From Gallionellaceae bacterium (GTDB lineage: Bacteria > Pseudomonadota > Gammaproteobacteria > Burkholderiales > Gallionellaceae): 37,230 bases of DNA. The stretch is from NCBI GenBank assembly GCA_009773615.1, contig WSYA01000017.1, positions 1-37,230 of the forward strand, written 5' to 3'. Below, piece by piece: positions 1-7,845 of the stretch (its first letter is position 1; each line of letters opens with the position of its first letter). The position numbers and the translations under genes were made by a program. Below the pieces are notes generated by a model that saw only the letters and a list, made by a program, of their open reading frames with translations, did not search any database and was not told where the DNA came from.

Positions 1-66
1 GCACAGTCAGCACAGCCAGCGGTGTTACCGGCACCAATGCCAGTGGCATCTCCGGCATCGCCGCTG

Positions 67-164
67 CCCCCAGCACCACCGGCATATCCGGCATATCCGG
101 CACCACCGGCATATCCGGCATATCCGGTATATCCGGTATATCCGGCATATCCGGCACCACCGGC
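67..164. repeat. Host flank with 9-base tandem repeats (Pro-rich or collagen-like coding)
   Basis: The flank is built from degenerate 9-base units such as CCGGCATAT and CCGGCACCA. It is open in two meaningful frames. On the plus strand it reads as a proline-rich (AYP)n/(APP)n stretch open from base 1, which runs into the phage and stops at 202-204. On the minus strand it reads as thirteen perfect Gly-X-Y collagen-like triplets (GYA, GGA, GYT and similar). Either could be a host gene interrupted by the phage. I cannot decide which strand is coding. Confidence 0.5.
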
Positions 165-206
165 TGATGCGGCGCGCGATAAATTAAGCAAATTTGCGAG
201 ATAAAT
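165..206 (+). repeat. Left prophage end with two transposase-binding-like sites
   Basis: It begins TGATGCGGCG. GATAAAT occurs at 178 and 200, 22 bases apart, the second within GCGAGATAAATG. This matches the R1/R2 spacing I recall for the Mu right end, whose R2 site also contains CGATAAATGCG. GCGAGATAAATG recurs inverted at the right end of the element. A possible weaker third site (GAATAAAAT, 249-257) lies about 50 bases further in. In Mu this end lies beyond mom; here it lies beyond the methylase, which agrees. Confidence 0.8.
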
Positions 207-247
207 GCGCCGTCTTTTCGATTTTACCCGCTGCAATAAAATTACAC

Positions 248-286
248 AGAATAAAATAAGGACGGGGAATAATCCCCGTCCTAACA
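248..286 (-). terminator. Terminator of the left arm
   Basis: A 9-base perfect stem (259-267 with 274-282) and 6-base loop is followed on the minus strand by a TATTTTATT tract. It lies directly after the methylase stop codon (289) and should stop late transcription before the phage end. The stretch 205-247 holds no other visible feature. Confidence 0.85.
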
Positions 287-288
287 TT

Positions 289-1083
289 TCACCAGTTCCG
301 AATCACCAGCTCAGCCGTCTTGCCTGATCGCCCCGCACCACCCACAGAGTAGGTGATCCCCACGCTTTCCATGTGCAACCCGGCGAAGGCCTTTCGCATC
401 TCCGGTATATCGTTTACCGAGATCACCATCTTGCCTTTGATTGATCTGGCCAGCTCGGCCATGTGGGTGTACTGCTCGATTCCGAAGTCCACGCCGTATC
501 CCGCTGTCCCCCAGTACGGCGGGTCGCAATAGAACAAGGTGTGGTCGCGGTCGTATTTCTTGATGCAGGCCACCCAATCCAGGTGCTCTATATAGGTTTG
601 AGAGAGGCGCAGGTGAGCTTGGCTCAAATCCTCTTCGAGGCGTAGCAGGTTGAGCCGTGGCGGGCTGGTTGTGGCCGTGCCTAAGCTCTGGCCGCTGACC
701 TTGCCGCCGAAGCAATTCTTTTGCAAATAAAAAAACCGCGCTGCACGCTGGATATCAGTCAGCGGTTCGATAGGCATATCTTGCAGCCACTTGAACATCT
801 GCCGACTGGTGAGCGCCCATTTGAACTGCCGGGTGAATTCTTCCAGATGGTGCTTCACCACCCTGTACAGATTCACCAGATCGCCGTTCACATCGTTCAA
901 AACCTCACACTTGGCCTGTTCCTTCAGAAAGTACAGTGCCGCCGCACCAGCGAACGGCTCAACGTAGCATTCATGATCCGGGAACATCGGCAAGATGTGC
1001 TTGGCCAGCCTGCGCTTACCGCCGATCCACGGGATGATCGGGGCATGGTTTGAATTGTTAAGGATCGATTGTTTCTTGCTCAT
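289..1083 (-). CDS. DNA N6-adenine methyltransferase (D12/Dam class)
   Basis: A 264-residue protein of the D12 class, which transfers methyl from S-adenosylmethionine to adenine, probably in GATC. Visible motifs are the N-terminal WIGGKRRLAKHIL (motif I/X region), EPFAGAA, and the catalytic DPPYW about two thirds along. It occupies the place of mom in Mu, at the end of the late left arm next to com, so it probably modifies phage DNA against host restriction. I choose ATG 1083 because it has AGGAAG seven bases upstream; GTG or ATG starts further up lack this. It overlaps com by 26 bases, which suggests translational coupling. The specificity is inferred from the family and not shown by the sequence. 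Confidence 0.88.
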   Translation of the reverse strand: MSKKQSILNNSNHAPIIPWIGGKRRLAKHILPMFPDHECYVEPFAGAAALYFLKEQAKCEVLNDVNGDLVNLYRVVKHHLEEFTRQFKWALTSRQMFKWLQDMPIEPLTDIQRAARFFYLQKNCFGGKVSGQSLGTATTSPPRLNLLRLEEDLSQAHLRLSQTYIEHLDWVACIKKYDRDHTLFYCDPPYWGTAGYGVDFGIEQYTHMAELARSIKGKMVISVNDIPEMRKAFAGLHMESVGITYSVGGAGRSGKTAELVIRNW

Positions 1084-1240
1084 GGAGTGCTTCCTTTCGG
1101 ATAGACGCTCCAAGGCGTTCAGGTTCGAGGCTCTTGGCCTTCAAATTCAGCGTGCCGCAGCGCGGACACTTTATTTCAATCTGTTTGTAGTCGGCCTTGG
1201 CCAATAACCTGTTGCAATTGCCACATCTAATACTTTCCAT
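1058..1240 (-). CDS. com: Com-like zinc-finger translational activator
   Basis: A 60-residue protein with two CXXC pairs (C6/C9 and C25/C28) and a basic, charged tail, the size and pattern of Mu Com. In Mu, Com binds the com-mom mRNA and opens a structure that hides the mom start. Here its 3' end overlaps the start of the adenine methylase, and a small hairpin (1105-1118) lies just before the methylase ribosome site, so the same job is likely. I place the start at ATG 1240, with GGAG eight bases upstream; the longer reading from 1282 runs into the palindrome at 1272-1285 and lacks family similarity. Confidence 0.8.
   Translation of the reverse strand: MESIRCGNCNRLLAKADYKQIEIKCPRCGTLNLKAKSLEPERLGASIRKEALHEQETIDP
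1105..1118 (-). promoter_or_regulatory. Hairpin before the methylase start, candidate Com target
   Basis: ACGC-CTTGGA-GCGT on the minus strand forms a perfect 4-base stem inside the com reading frame, about 22 bases upstream of the methylase ATG. Its position resembles the translation-control region between com and mom of Mu. Its function is inferred from position only. Confidence 0.35.
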
Positions 1241-1271
1241 CAACCCCACTCCGGCGTGATAGCCTCGAACC

Positions 1272-1285
1272 GCTGTGATCACAGC
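1272..1285. promoter_or_regulatory. Palindrome GCTGTGATCACAGC centred on GATC upstream of com
   Basis: A perfect 14-base palindrome lies 32 bases upstream of the com start, centred on a GATC. Mu mom is controlled by methylation of GATC sites upstream of its promoter. A GATC-centred dyad before a methylase operon may therefore be a methylation-sensitive operator; the outer TGTGA/TCACA also resembles a short CRP-type core. The rest of the gap (1286-1370) holds a small GGTG/CACC hairpin near 1340 but no clear promoter. Confidence 0.45.
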
Positions 1286-1370
1286 ACGGTGCTTTGGCTA
1301 AACGCAGGGTACATCTGCGGGAGGTGGCCGTTATCGGTGCTCGAACACCGGCAGCGGTCGCACCGTCTTT

Positions 1371-1949
1371 TTAAGGCAATTTGATTCTTGGTCGCACGTC
1401 GACGTACAGGTTGCGCGTCGTTTCCGGCATCGGTGAATATCCCACCGCTAGATTCCAGCCGAAGCGCACCATGTAGCCGTAATCCTTACTCGGCCTGCCC
1501 AGCCAGTCGCGGTTGCCGACCAGCTTCCAGTCGAAATAACGTTTGCCGTTGATCGTAGCTTTGCGAAAACACTTACCGAATCTTGCACCGAAATCACCGA
1601 TGTCGATAAACGGATCGCCGTACACCAGCTCGACCTCAATGCGGTCAGCGCGTATGCCACGCGCGGCCAGCCAGCCGTAGGCCGGATTGCGGCAACCCCA
1701 CATCACACTGCGCACATACCGGGCAAGCCAAACGGGATATGAAGCCGTAAAGGCGGCTTCCTTGGCACCATACATAGCGTCGCCGATAGCGGGCGTATCG
1801 TCCGGCTGAAACCAGCCCAGAACAGCGGGATAAGTATCCCGGCGCATAACCACCAACCAAGGGGAAAGAAACAGCCAGCCGAGCAAGAATTGGATCAATG
1901 CCAAAATGATCCAGAAAGCCGCCGAAAGCAGATAACGGACGTACATCAT
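1371..1949 (-). CDS. Membrane-anchored phage protein of unknown function (DUF7338-like)
   Basis: A 192-residue protein with a long N-terminal hydrophobic segment (about residues 8-35, probably one or two membrane passes) followed by a soluble domain rich in Trp, Tyr and Gly. It resembles a family of phage proteins found after tail-fibre genes, often labelled DUF7338, but I recognise it only loosely. Its ATG overlaps the stop of the fibre chaperone (ATGA at 1949-1946), so it belongs to the tail-fibre operon. A role in changing the host envelope or excluding other phages is possible but unsupported. Confidence 0.55.
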   Translation of the reverse strand: MMYVRYLLSAAFWIILALIQFLLGWLFLSPWLVVMRRDTYPAVLGWFQPDDTPAIGDAMYGAKEAAFTASYPVWLARYVRSVMWGCRNPAYGWLAARGIRADRIEVELVYGDPFIDIGDFGARFGKCFRKATINGKRYFDWKLVGNRDWLGRPSKDYGYMVRFGWNLAVGYSPMPETTRNLYVDVRPRIKLP

Positions 1950-2293
1950 GGCCTAGCCGGTAAGGTTAATAAGTCTGGGAAGCCCGTGGACTCTGGCCAG
2001 TTACGAAGCGCCTCACGCCACATCCTCAAGCTGGCGGAATTCTGTCCGGTATCTTCAGCCTTGTTGATCGCCTTGTCCGCTTCATCAATTTTCAAGTTCC
2101 GGGCATAGCGCGCTGCCTGTTCCAGCTCACCAGCCGTAGGCAACGGAGCGGGGGCGGCAATGAATGATCCGCCGACAAATTCGTTTCCAATTCCGCAGCT
2201 ATCGCTATGCACGTAATTGATACCGTCCATCAGATCAGCATCGCCTTCGATCACATTAATCACAACACCATTTTCAATAACTGCGATTCTCAT
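1946..2293 (-). CDS. Tail-fibre assembly / tail chaperone-like protein
   Basis: A 115-residue protein. The N-terminus (MRIAVIENGVVINVIEGD) is typical of small phage proteins downstream of tail-fibre genes. The C-terminal half is helical (AARYARNLKIDEADKAINKAED) and ends in WREALRNWPES..FPD, a signature of tail-assembly chaperones of this position. It follows the fibre gene by nine bases and overlaps the next gene. It probably assists folding or attachment of the fibre. Confidence 0.6.
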   Translation of the reverse strand: MRIAVIENGVVINVIEGDADLMDGINYVHSDSCGIGNEFVGGSFIAAPAPLPTAGELEQAARYARNLKIDEADKAINKAEDTGQNSASLRMWREALRNWPESTGFPDLLTLPARP

Positions 2294-2302
2294 AATTTCT
2301 CC

Positions 2303-3700
2303 TTAAGCAATCCATTCAACAATGGCCAATCCGGGTCGCCCTGCAATGCCAGCAAGCCCCGCACATCCTCCGCATCCCCCGGCCCCATATCCAGATGCCG
2401 GCAATGCACTGCCGTCATATGTATCCCCGCCCTGTCCAAATGGAGTGCCGCCGCCGAGGCTAACCACATAAATGGTCGCGCCGGAATAAAATCCTTCCTT
2501 ATTTTGGCCCTGATAAATCATCACGGCAGAATTCAATGCGGTAATTGACGCGGAGACTGATCCCTGAGGTTGTGTCGGGATGAATCCGGAGCCTGAAGCT
2601 TGCCGACCAAAAAGTCCGCCTGAACACGAATAAATAACCCCATTGATCGTGATCTGAGTTGTGCCACCGGTTGTGCCATTATTCGCAGCACCTGCGGCAC
2701 CCGCCGCGCCTCCGGCTCCAATAACTACTGAATAGTTGGTATTTGGCTGTAGCCCGCTCATTAGGAATGTTGCAACGGCTCCAGCACCGCCGCCGCCAGC
2801 AACCGATACTCCAACAGTCCCACCACCGCCACCACCTCCGCCAAGCAGCGTGATCTTGAAAACGGTGTCGGTAGTGATGTTGGCCGGGGTGGTGAAGTTT
2901 CCAGAAGTGGTGATTGTTTGGGTGTTGAACTTCGGCAGAGTTGATTGCTTTGTGCCATCGCTAAAAACAATCTTTCCAGCCGGAATATCCAGCGTGAATG
3001 CTTTCGCCCATACCGGAACGCTTCCCGCCGCAGCTGTTGGCGCGAACCAATACTCTTTCTGCCCGCCAGTGTCAGACCACTTTTCCAACCAACAGAGGTC
3101 AGCTACATCGCGTCCTGCCCATATTCCGGTCGCGGGATCAACGGCGCAGTTGTAAACCGTTCCATCCTCAATTGCGCCCACGGTTGCAGCATTGGCAACG
3201 TCCGCATACTTTCGCACAAACGCCCCGCCAGCAGGTGTACCTTGCCAGTACAGACCGCTAAATTTCTGTGTGATTGGGCCGGTTAAATCGCCGCCGATCA
3301 ATTTCAAATACAGAGCATCAGTCTGTGCTTGCGTTAGCTTTGTACCCAGCGCTGCCGTGATTGTTGCTGCAAAGTTTGGATCATTACCCAACGCAAGGGC
3401 AATTTCATTCAGCGTATCCAGCGTTGTAGGACTTGAGTTCACCAACGCGGCTATAGCCGCAGCAATAACTGTATTGCTCTCTGCGGCAGTCATGTACTGC
3501 GAGTGCGGATCAACAGCCGCTTCATGAATACTCAGTCCTGTTTGAACCGACTCGATAAACTGCTTTAGCCACAAAGTGCGGTTGGCCAGATCGGAAATCG
3601 GTAGATTCTCCGCACTGTCCGCTCCACCTGTCAGCACAGCATTGGTGTCGAACAGGCGGACGAAGGCCGACCAAATTGCGTTTTCTACTATGTTGGACAT
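2303..3700 (-). CDS. Tail fibre with glycine-rich tip
   Basis: A 465-residue protein. Residues 1-120 hold a phage fibre N-terminal region (SQYMTAAESN, a motif common in fibre proteins) that should attach to the baseplate. The middle (about 130-260) is a shaft-like beta region. The last 180 residues are extremely Gly-rich, with blocks such as LLGGGGGGGG and GAGGCGGCAGLAGIAGRPG, resembling the glycine-rich receptor-binding tips of several tailed phages. The tip should set host range. GAGGAG stands before ATG 3700. I see no invertase gene or alternative fibre segment, so there is no sign of Mu-type host-range switching. Confidence 0.8.
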   Translation of the reverse strand: MSNIVENAIWSAFVRLFDTNAVLTGGADSAENLPISDLANRTLWLKQFIESVQTGLSIHEAAVDPHSQYMTAAESNTVIAAAIAALVNSSPTTLDTLNEIALALGNDPNFAATITAALGTKLTQAQTDALYLKLIGGDLTGPITQKFSGLYWQGTPAGGAFVRKYADVANAATVGAIEDGTVYNCAVDPATGIWAGRDVADLCWLEKWSDTGGQKEYWFAPTAAAGSVPVWAKAFTLDIPAGKIVFSDGTKQSTLPKFNTQTITTSGNFTTPANITTDTVFKITLLGGGGGGGGTVGVSVAGGGGAGAVATFLMSGLQPNTNYSVVIGAGGAAGAAGAANNGTTGGTTQITINGVIYSCSGGLFGRQASGSGFIPTQPQGSVSASITALNSAVMIYQGQNKEGFYSGATIYVVSLGGGTPFGQGGDTYDGSALPASGYGAGGCGGCAGLAGIAGRPGLAIVEWIA

Positions 3701-3716
3701 CTAACTCTCCTCGTTA

Positions 3717-4301
3717 TCAAACAGAACCGCGCGTATAGGCTCCGTCGCGGCGGGCTGCGCCGTTACGGATTAACGCGGCAGATGAAAAATCAATCTCAAC
3801 CAGACAGCAGCGCGCCGGGGCGACGTTGGCTAAAAACTTTCTGGCCATCGCCGCCTGCTGGATGCTCAACAGACGGCTGCAACGCACTCGGTATTCGGCC
3901 CAGTGCGCAGAGCGCTCTCCGCGCACCACAAAACCATCTCGTTTCCATGTACCGTCGCGGCTCTTCCCTGAGCGGCCTTCGTCAATCTCGACAACGCCCA
4001 AGCCCAGCATCTCAAAGACCTGCTTAACGGCGTAGGGAGTGCCCTTGTGCTGGTGAATATCAATGGCGGACTTAATCATCTTGCGCTGCGCGTCTTCGGT
4101 GACGGCCAGCGCCCAAATGTCTTCAGTCAGGCTGTACTGCTCGGCCAAATAGGGAAGCACCGACACATCAACGATGTCGATTAGATAGACCAGCAACGGC
4201 GTCAGATCAATTTGAAATGCCTCAATGGCGATTTGCGCCAGAATACGATAGCGATCATCGGCGGCCAGCGCTGGAGGGATTGGCATCATCGCGTTAACCA
4301 C
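3717..4301 (-). CDS. Tail protein I (baseplate, P2 gpI family)
   Basis: A 194-residue protein with PPALAADDRYRILAQIA near the start and DVSVLPYLAEQYSL in the middle, both characteristic of the P2 gpI family that links the baseplate wedge to the fibre. It follows gpJ as in P2 and BcepMu. The listed GTG at 4301 overlaps the gpJ stop; ATG 4289 or 4286 is also possible and ribosome sites do not settle it. Confidence 0.85.
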   Translation of the reverse strand: MVNAMMPIPPALAADDRYRILAQIAIEAFQIDLTPLLVYLIDIVDVSVLPYLAEQYSLTEDIWALAVTEDAQRKMIKSAIDIHQHKGTPYAVKQVFEMLGLGVVEIDEGRSGKSRDGTWKRDGFVVRGERSAHWAEYRVRCSRLLSIQQAAMARKFLANVAPARCCLVEIDFSSAALIRNGAARRDGAYTRGSV

Positions 4302-5472
4302 GAACTACTCCAGTCACATTTACATTGATACCTAGACAGCGGGCGTACTGGTGATCGCCCAGCACCAGATTGGCTGGCAGAGACGGAATTGAAAGGTCAT
4401 AGACACCGGGGACTTTTAACAGCGCCTCAAAGGCTTTAACGACTACATCGCGACCGACACCCGCTTGCAAATAATCGGCATGCTTCTGAGCTGCCTTTCG
4501 GGCAGCCTTAACAGGCTCAGAGGCATCGAGCGCCACCGAAGTATCGGTCGACGTATCGAACAACACCAGGCCCGCATCAATCGTGTAATCGACCGGCTCA
4601 ATTGGCAGCACCTGCGGATAATCGCAAAGCGGCCGCACTGTCTCCAAACTCAGCCGCGCATCAACAAGTGAAAGGATGTTTGCATCAGGCACGCCAGAAG
4701 CAACCAGCGGATAGATACGAACCTCTCCCGGCGGCACGCTATTGGTCGAAACAAACACCCCGTTTACCTTCGCCATTTCCGGGCCGATGATGCCGACGTC
4801 GATGATTTCGGGATGCGCTGACATCGCATGCCAGCGATAAGCGCCACGCGGGCCAGCTACAGAAAACGCCTCCGGCCCCTCCATAATACGTAGGCGGTAG
4901 CGGTCATCACTCTCGTCTTCAGTACCACCCGCCGACCTCGTGATATTGGCGACAGAAATAGTCACATTACCGATGTCGCTGGTCAGCGTATTGATCTGCC
5001 CCGGCAGCCAGTCGTTACCGACGATACCCGCCTCAACACAGGTCGCGGCGCAATCAACGGTTAAAGACCCGACAGGCAACGTGACCGCCGCATCCGTCGC
5101 AAATGTCACCTTGCCATCACTGCTATCCACCAACGAACCCGCCACAATCGGCAAATCGACTAGCCTACTGGCGGGTAGCGTAAAGCGCAGCATCGTTTTT
5201 GCGTTTGCAGCGCTCAGCTTGGGCACATTAATCTGTTCGCCCAGATAACCCAGAATCGGAGTACTGGAAAACCGCACCAGATTCTGTTTTCCAGCCTCAT
5301 TGATACCGATGTGCGTCATCGTCTTTGCATAGGCGATCAGATCAATCAGCAAACGCTCAACCTGAGCCGGGTACAACGTCTTGCCGGACAAAAATTCGTA
5401 CCGCGCCACCAGATCAGCAGTGATCTTCTCCGGGTCGCGGTCGATGAAATTGGGTTCGGGAAAATTAATCAT
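4294..5472 (-). CDS. Baseplate protein J (P2 gpJ / Mu gp47 family)
   Basis: A 392-residue protein of the baseplate J family that forms the wedge around the hub. The N-terminus has the family-type NFIDRDPEKITADLVARYE, and the middle contains GTEDESDDRYRLRIM, the conserved E(S)DD-x-R-x-R-I stretch of this family, followed by FSVAGPRGAYRWHAMSAHP. The start overlaps the gpW stop (ATGA), and the end overlaps gpI, so W-J-I are translated as one block. Confidence 0.92.
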   Translation of the reverse strand: MINFPEPNFIDRDPEKITADLVARYEFLSGKTLYPAQVERLLIDLIAYAKTMTHIGINEAGKQNLVRFSSTPILGYLGEQINVPKLSAANAKTMLRFTLPASRLVDLPIVAGSLVDSSDGKVTFATDAAVTLPVGSLTVDCAATCVEAGIVGNDWLPGQINTLTSDIGNVTISVANITRSAGGTEDESDDRYRLRIMEGPEAFSVAGPRGAYRWHAMSAHPEIIDVGIIGPEMAKVNGVFVSTNSVPPGEVRIYPLVASGVPDANILSLVDARLSLETVRPLCDYPQVLPIEPVDYTIDAGLVLFDTSTDTSVALDASEPVKAARKAAQKHADYLQAGVGRDVVVKAFEALLKVPGVYDLSIPSLPANLVLGDHQYARCLGINVNVTGVVRG

Positions 5473-5831
5473 GCCGACTTCGTCACCCGAACAAGTGATG
5501 TCTGCCAGCCGCCACCCGCTTTAGGTAGCCACTCAGTCGTCAGCTCGATAGCCCCTGCCAAATGCTTAACCGTAAACTTCACATCTGCGATGCGCGGCTC
5601 GTATTTCAGAATCGCCGCCCTGGCATCGCGCACGATAAAAGCTACCGCCTGCCCCTGCGGCCAGTCGATGTACTGCTCCAAGTTAACGGGAAAATCGGGA
5701 TGGTGCGGCACGCTGCCGTAGCCGCCGCCCAAGATGATCTGCACACACTGGTCAATATCATCCAGACCGCCGACGATACCGTCAGCGCCGAGCGCGGGTT
5801 GCCAATCGAGATGTGTGTCGGATGAACTCAT
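5469..5831 (-). CDS. Baseplate wedge protein W (gp25-like)
   Basis: A 120-residue protein of the GPW/gp25 family, which makes the inner wedge contacting the sheath. It shows the family features VPHHPDFPVNLEQYIDWP (the GSR..P.FG-like region) and a C-terminal beta-hairpin domain. ATG 5831 has no ribosome-binding site. The predicted transcription start of its activator-type promoter falls at or within one base of this AUG, so a leaderless message is likely. It is the first gene of the W-J-I-fibre-com operon. Confidence 0.85.
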   Translation of the reverse strand: MSSSDTHLDWQPALGADGIVGGLDDIDQCVQIILGGGYGSVPHHPDFPVNLEQYIDWPQGQAVAFIVRDARAAILKYEPRIADVKFTVKHLAGAIELTTEWLPKAGGGWQTSLVRVTKSA

Positions 5832-5881
5832 GCGGGCATCATGTCAAATGCCCATCCGGCGAGATATTAAAGAGGTTTAAA
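5831..5881 (-). promoter_or_regulatory. Late promoter of the baseplate/fibre operon (activator box plus -10)
   Basis: On the minus strand the box TTTAAA-CCTC-TTTAAT (5881-5866) is followed by 22 bases and the -10 CATGAT (5843-5838). The expected start is near 5831, the A of the gpW AUG. The -10 sits inside a dyad GGGCAT/ATGCCC (5834-5839 with 5848-5853). The box begins three bases after the gpV stop. Three other late operons have the same layout. Confidence 0.75.
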
Positions 5882-5883
5882 AC

Positions 5884-6627
5884 TCACGGCACAGGCGTGC
5901 CAGTTTGCGAACCATTGAACAACACATTGTGCTTATGCTTGGTCAAGCTGACACCATTGGCAACCACATCATCGGTGACCTGCATTCCGCCCTGAATTAT
6001 CGCACTAGCGCCGCCACTTCCACCGCTGCCAGACATGCCGCCCTGGTATGCCAGCGCTTTCATCACCAGCATATTGCCCTCGCAGGTAAAATCCCCCGTG
6101 CAGCTTGATTTAGGCGCATCTATCACCACCTGCACCGCCGACTTCAACGTCACATCGCCGCCAGCCGCCACATCTGCCTTGCCCGTGGCCACAGCAGACA
6201 GATTGCCGCCAGTCTTCACATCGACATCGCCGACGGCATGGGCGATCAACTTGCCACCGGCGCTCACCTCGGCATCGCCGATAGTTACGATGTGCAGCTT
6301 GCCGGTCACACGGTCATACTCAAAGCTGCCGCCATCGAAAAACGCAAAATGATATTTGTCCGCACTGGTAACCGGCGGCACATCCGCGTCGGAATAAACC
6401 GCACCGAGAATGCATCCAGACTCAAAATGTTCATCCAGCACGCAAGCCACCTGTTCGCCTACATCCAGCGTCAGGCACTCTTTGTCCTTGAGTGATTTTT
6501 TAACAATCAGGCGCAGCCAGCTCGAAACCATCCCGTCCAGATCGGGGAACTGCACCCGCGCAAAACCGGGGCGTGACTCGTACACCAAACCCTCTTTGTA
6601 GGATGCTCCGCCAGTGCTCTTATCCAT
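5884..6627 (-). CDS. Baseplate spike protein V (P2 gpV / Mu gp45 family)
   Basis: A 247-residue protein that should form the trimeric membrane-piercing tip of the contractile tail. Residues 10-100 form the OB-fold domain (GFARVQFPDLDGMVSSWLR). From about 105 there are repeated beta-helix turns (AEVSAGGKL, VDVKTGGNL, ADVAAGGDV), each about 16 residues, which fits an elongated spike shaft. Near the C-terminus, LTKHKHNVLFNGSQTGTP contains the HXH pattern known to hold iron in such tips. It overlaps gpD by eight bases. Confidence 0.88.
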   Translation of the reverse strand: MDKSTGGASYKEGLVYESRPGFARVQFPDLDGMVSSWLRLIVKKSLKDKECLTLDVGEQVACVLDEHFESGCILGAVYSDADVPPVTSADKYHFAFFDGGSFEYDRVTGKLHIVTIGDAEVSAGGKLIAHAVGDVDVKTGGNLSAVATGKADVAAGGDVTLKSAVQVVIDAPKSSCTGDFTCEGNMLVMKALAYQGGMSGSGGSGGASAIIQGGMQVTDDVVANGVSLTKHKHNVLFNGSQTGTPVP

Positions 6628-7627
6628 TTATCAATACCCGTTTGGCCTCGACATCAGTTTTATAAGCACCGCTGCGATCAATATCGTGGGTACTTTTTAT
6701 AACATGAAAAGTACCGCCAAACTTACCAAGACCTGTAAGATCAAAATTGATTCCGGCCACGAGCATCGGATTACCATCTGTCGGCGTTAACTCAAGCTGA
6801 GTGGCATCCTCATTCGCTTTTTCCAGAGCGGCATTAGCCTTAGCTTTCGCTTGAGCATCAGACTCCGCCCGGACATTCAGCTTGATAACATCGCCACTGG
6901 TTGCCCGCCTGGTATCCTGCACCCTGTAATGCTTCAGCAGCTTGGTCTTTGGATCGTGGTAAGAAACCTGCGCGGACGTGGCCACACCCATAATCTTGTC
7001 GCGGACGTGATAGTTTGCCAGATCGGTACGGTCAATCGACAAGATAGGCTTGCTATTGCGCAGATCAGTTCGTTTCACAAATACCATCATTGCCCCTTTG
7101 ACAGAAAATGCGTAACCGTACTCACCGGACAAGCGCCGCAAAAAGGTTAAATCGGTTTCGTTTATTTGTGTCACACGGGCAATCTGGATCGGCTCGACCT
7201 TGCCAACCAGTTTCAGCTTCAGGCGTCTTGCCACCTGTTGCGCAATCGCCGCAAGAGTAGTGTTGTCATAAGCCTTTCCTTGGCGAGTGCGGAATTGATG
7301 CTTAACCCCCGCTGCAATACCGCGTATAACCACTACATCCGGCGGCCCTTGACCAACAATATCGTCAATCTCGAACAGCCCGGTTTTATGTAATTGCTGA
7401 CCATCGTAGCCGAACTCCATTTCCAGCGTCTGCCCCTTCACCGGATACCACGGCCCTCTAAACTTACCATCTGTATCTTCAACCGTGATGTCCAGCGTAT
7501 CTGCTTCACCCTCTTCAAAATCCGTGTATTTAACCGACAACAGATAAGGCGACAGCACCGCCGTCACATCCTTGCCATTCATCACCACCTTGAATACCGG
7601 ATGCGGCACCGGCTCTTTGTTCTTCAT
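6620..7627 (-). CDS. Baseplate hub / late control protein D (P2 gpD family)
   Basis: A 335-residue protein of the gpD/gp27-like family forming the central hub under the spike. It has PVFKVVMNGKDVTAVLSPYL at the N-terminus, WYPVKGQTLEMEFGY, and the family-typical NETDLTFLRRLSGEYGYAF in the middle. I choose ATG 7627 because it overlaps the gpX stop (ATGA); the GTG at 7636 would add three residues. In P2, gpD names a late control function, but here late control is expected from the Mor-like activator. Confidence 0.88.
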   Translation of the reverse strand: MKNKEPVPHPVFKVVMNGKDVTAVLSPYLLSVKYTDFEEGEADTLDITVEDTDGKFRGPWYPVKGQTLEMEFGYDGQQLHKTGLFEIDDIVGQGPPDVVVIRGIAAGVKHQFRTRQGKAYDNTTLAAIAQQVARRLKLKLVGKVEPIQIARVTQINETDLTFLRRLSGEYGYAFSVKGAMMVFVKRTDLRNSKPILSIDRTDLANYHVRDKIMGVATSAQVSYHDPKTKLLKHYRVQDTRRATSGDVIKLNVRAESDAQAKAKANAALEKANEDATQLELTPTDGNPMLVAGINFDLTGLGKFGGTFHVIKSTHDIDRSGAYKTDVEAKRVLING

Positions 7628-7845
7628 ACTTTCCACGGCGGCAACTCCCCGGTAGCAATCACATCACTCTCCTCAATCACCGGGATCGCCAGCTCCAGCC
7701 CGCCCGGTAACACCAGCATCAGCGGAATATCCGGGTTAGCCACTACAATGCGCTCATACGCAAACGCATCGCCGTAATAGCGGTAGGCAAGCTGATCCCA
7801 GCGCTCGCCCTCGGTAGTGATATGGCGCAGGTTAATCTCGCTCAT
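7624..7845 (-). CDS. Tail protein X (LysM-like, P2 gpX family)
   Basis: A 73-residue protein with the LysM-like pattern TEGERWDQLAYRYYGDAFAYERIVVANPDI, typical of P2 gpX, a small baseplate protein acting near the hub. It sits between U and D, overlapping both by four bases (ATGA), exactly the U-X-D order of P2 and BcepMu-type tails. Confidence 0.92.
   Translation of the reverse strand: MSEINLRHITTEGERWDQLAYRYYGDAFAYERIVVANPDIPLMLVLPGGLELAIPVIEESDVIATGELPPWKV

Noticed and set aside
67-164. Short repeats at the left edge as a CRISPR array
   Set aside because: Units are 9 bases, contiguous and coding-like, with no spacers.
311-715. Minus-strand frame of 134 codons inside the methylase
   Set aside because: It overlaps the clear D12 methylase in another frame and shows an Arg/Pro/Gly-rich shadow composition.
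1286-1370. tRNA-like segment between com and the membrane protein gene
   Set aside because: Only a short GGTG/CACC stem is present; no cloverleaf can be formed.
2736-3155. Plus-strand frame with poly-Pro opposite the tail fibre
   Set aside because: It is the mirror of the Gly-rich fibre tip and has no ribosome site.
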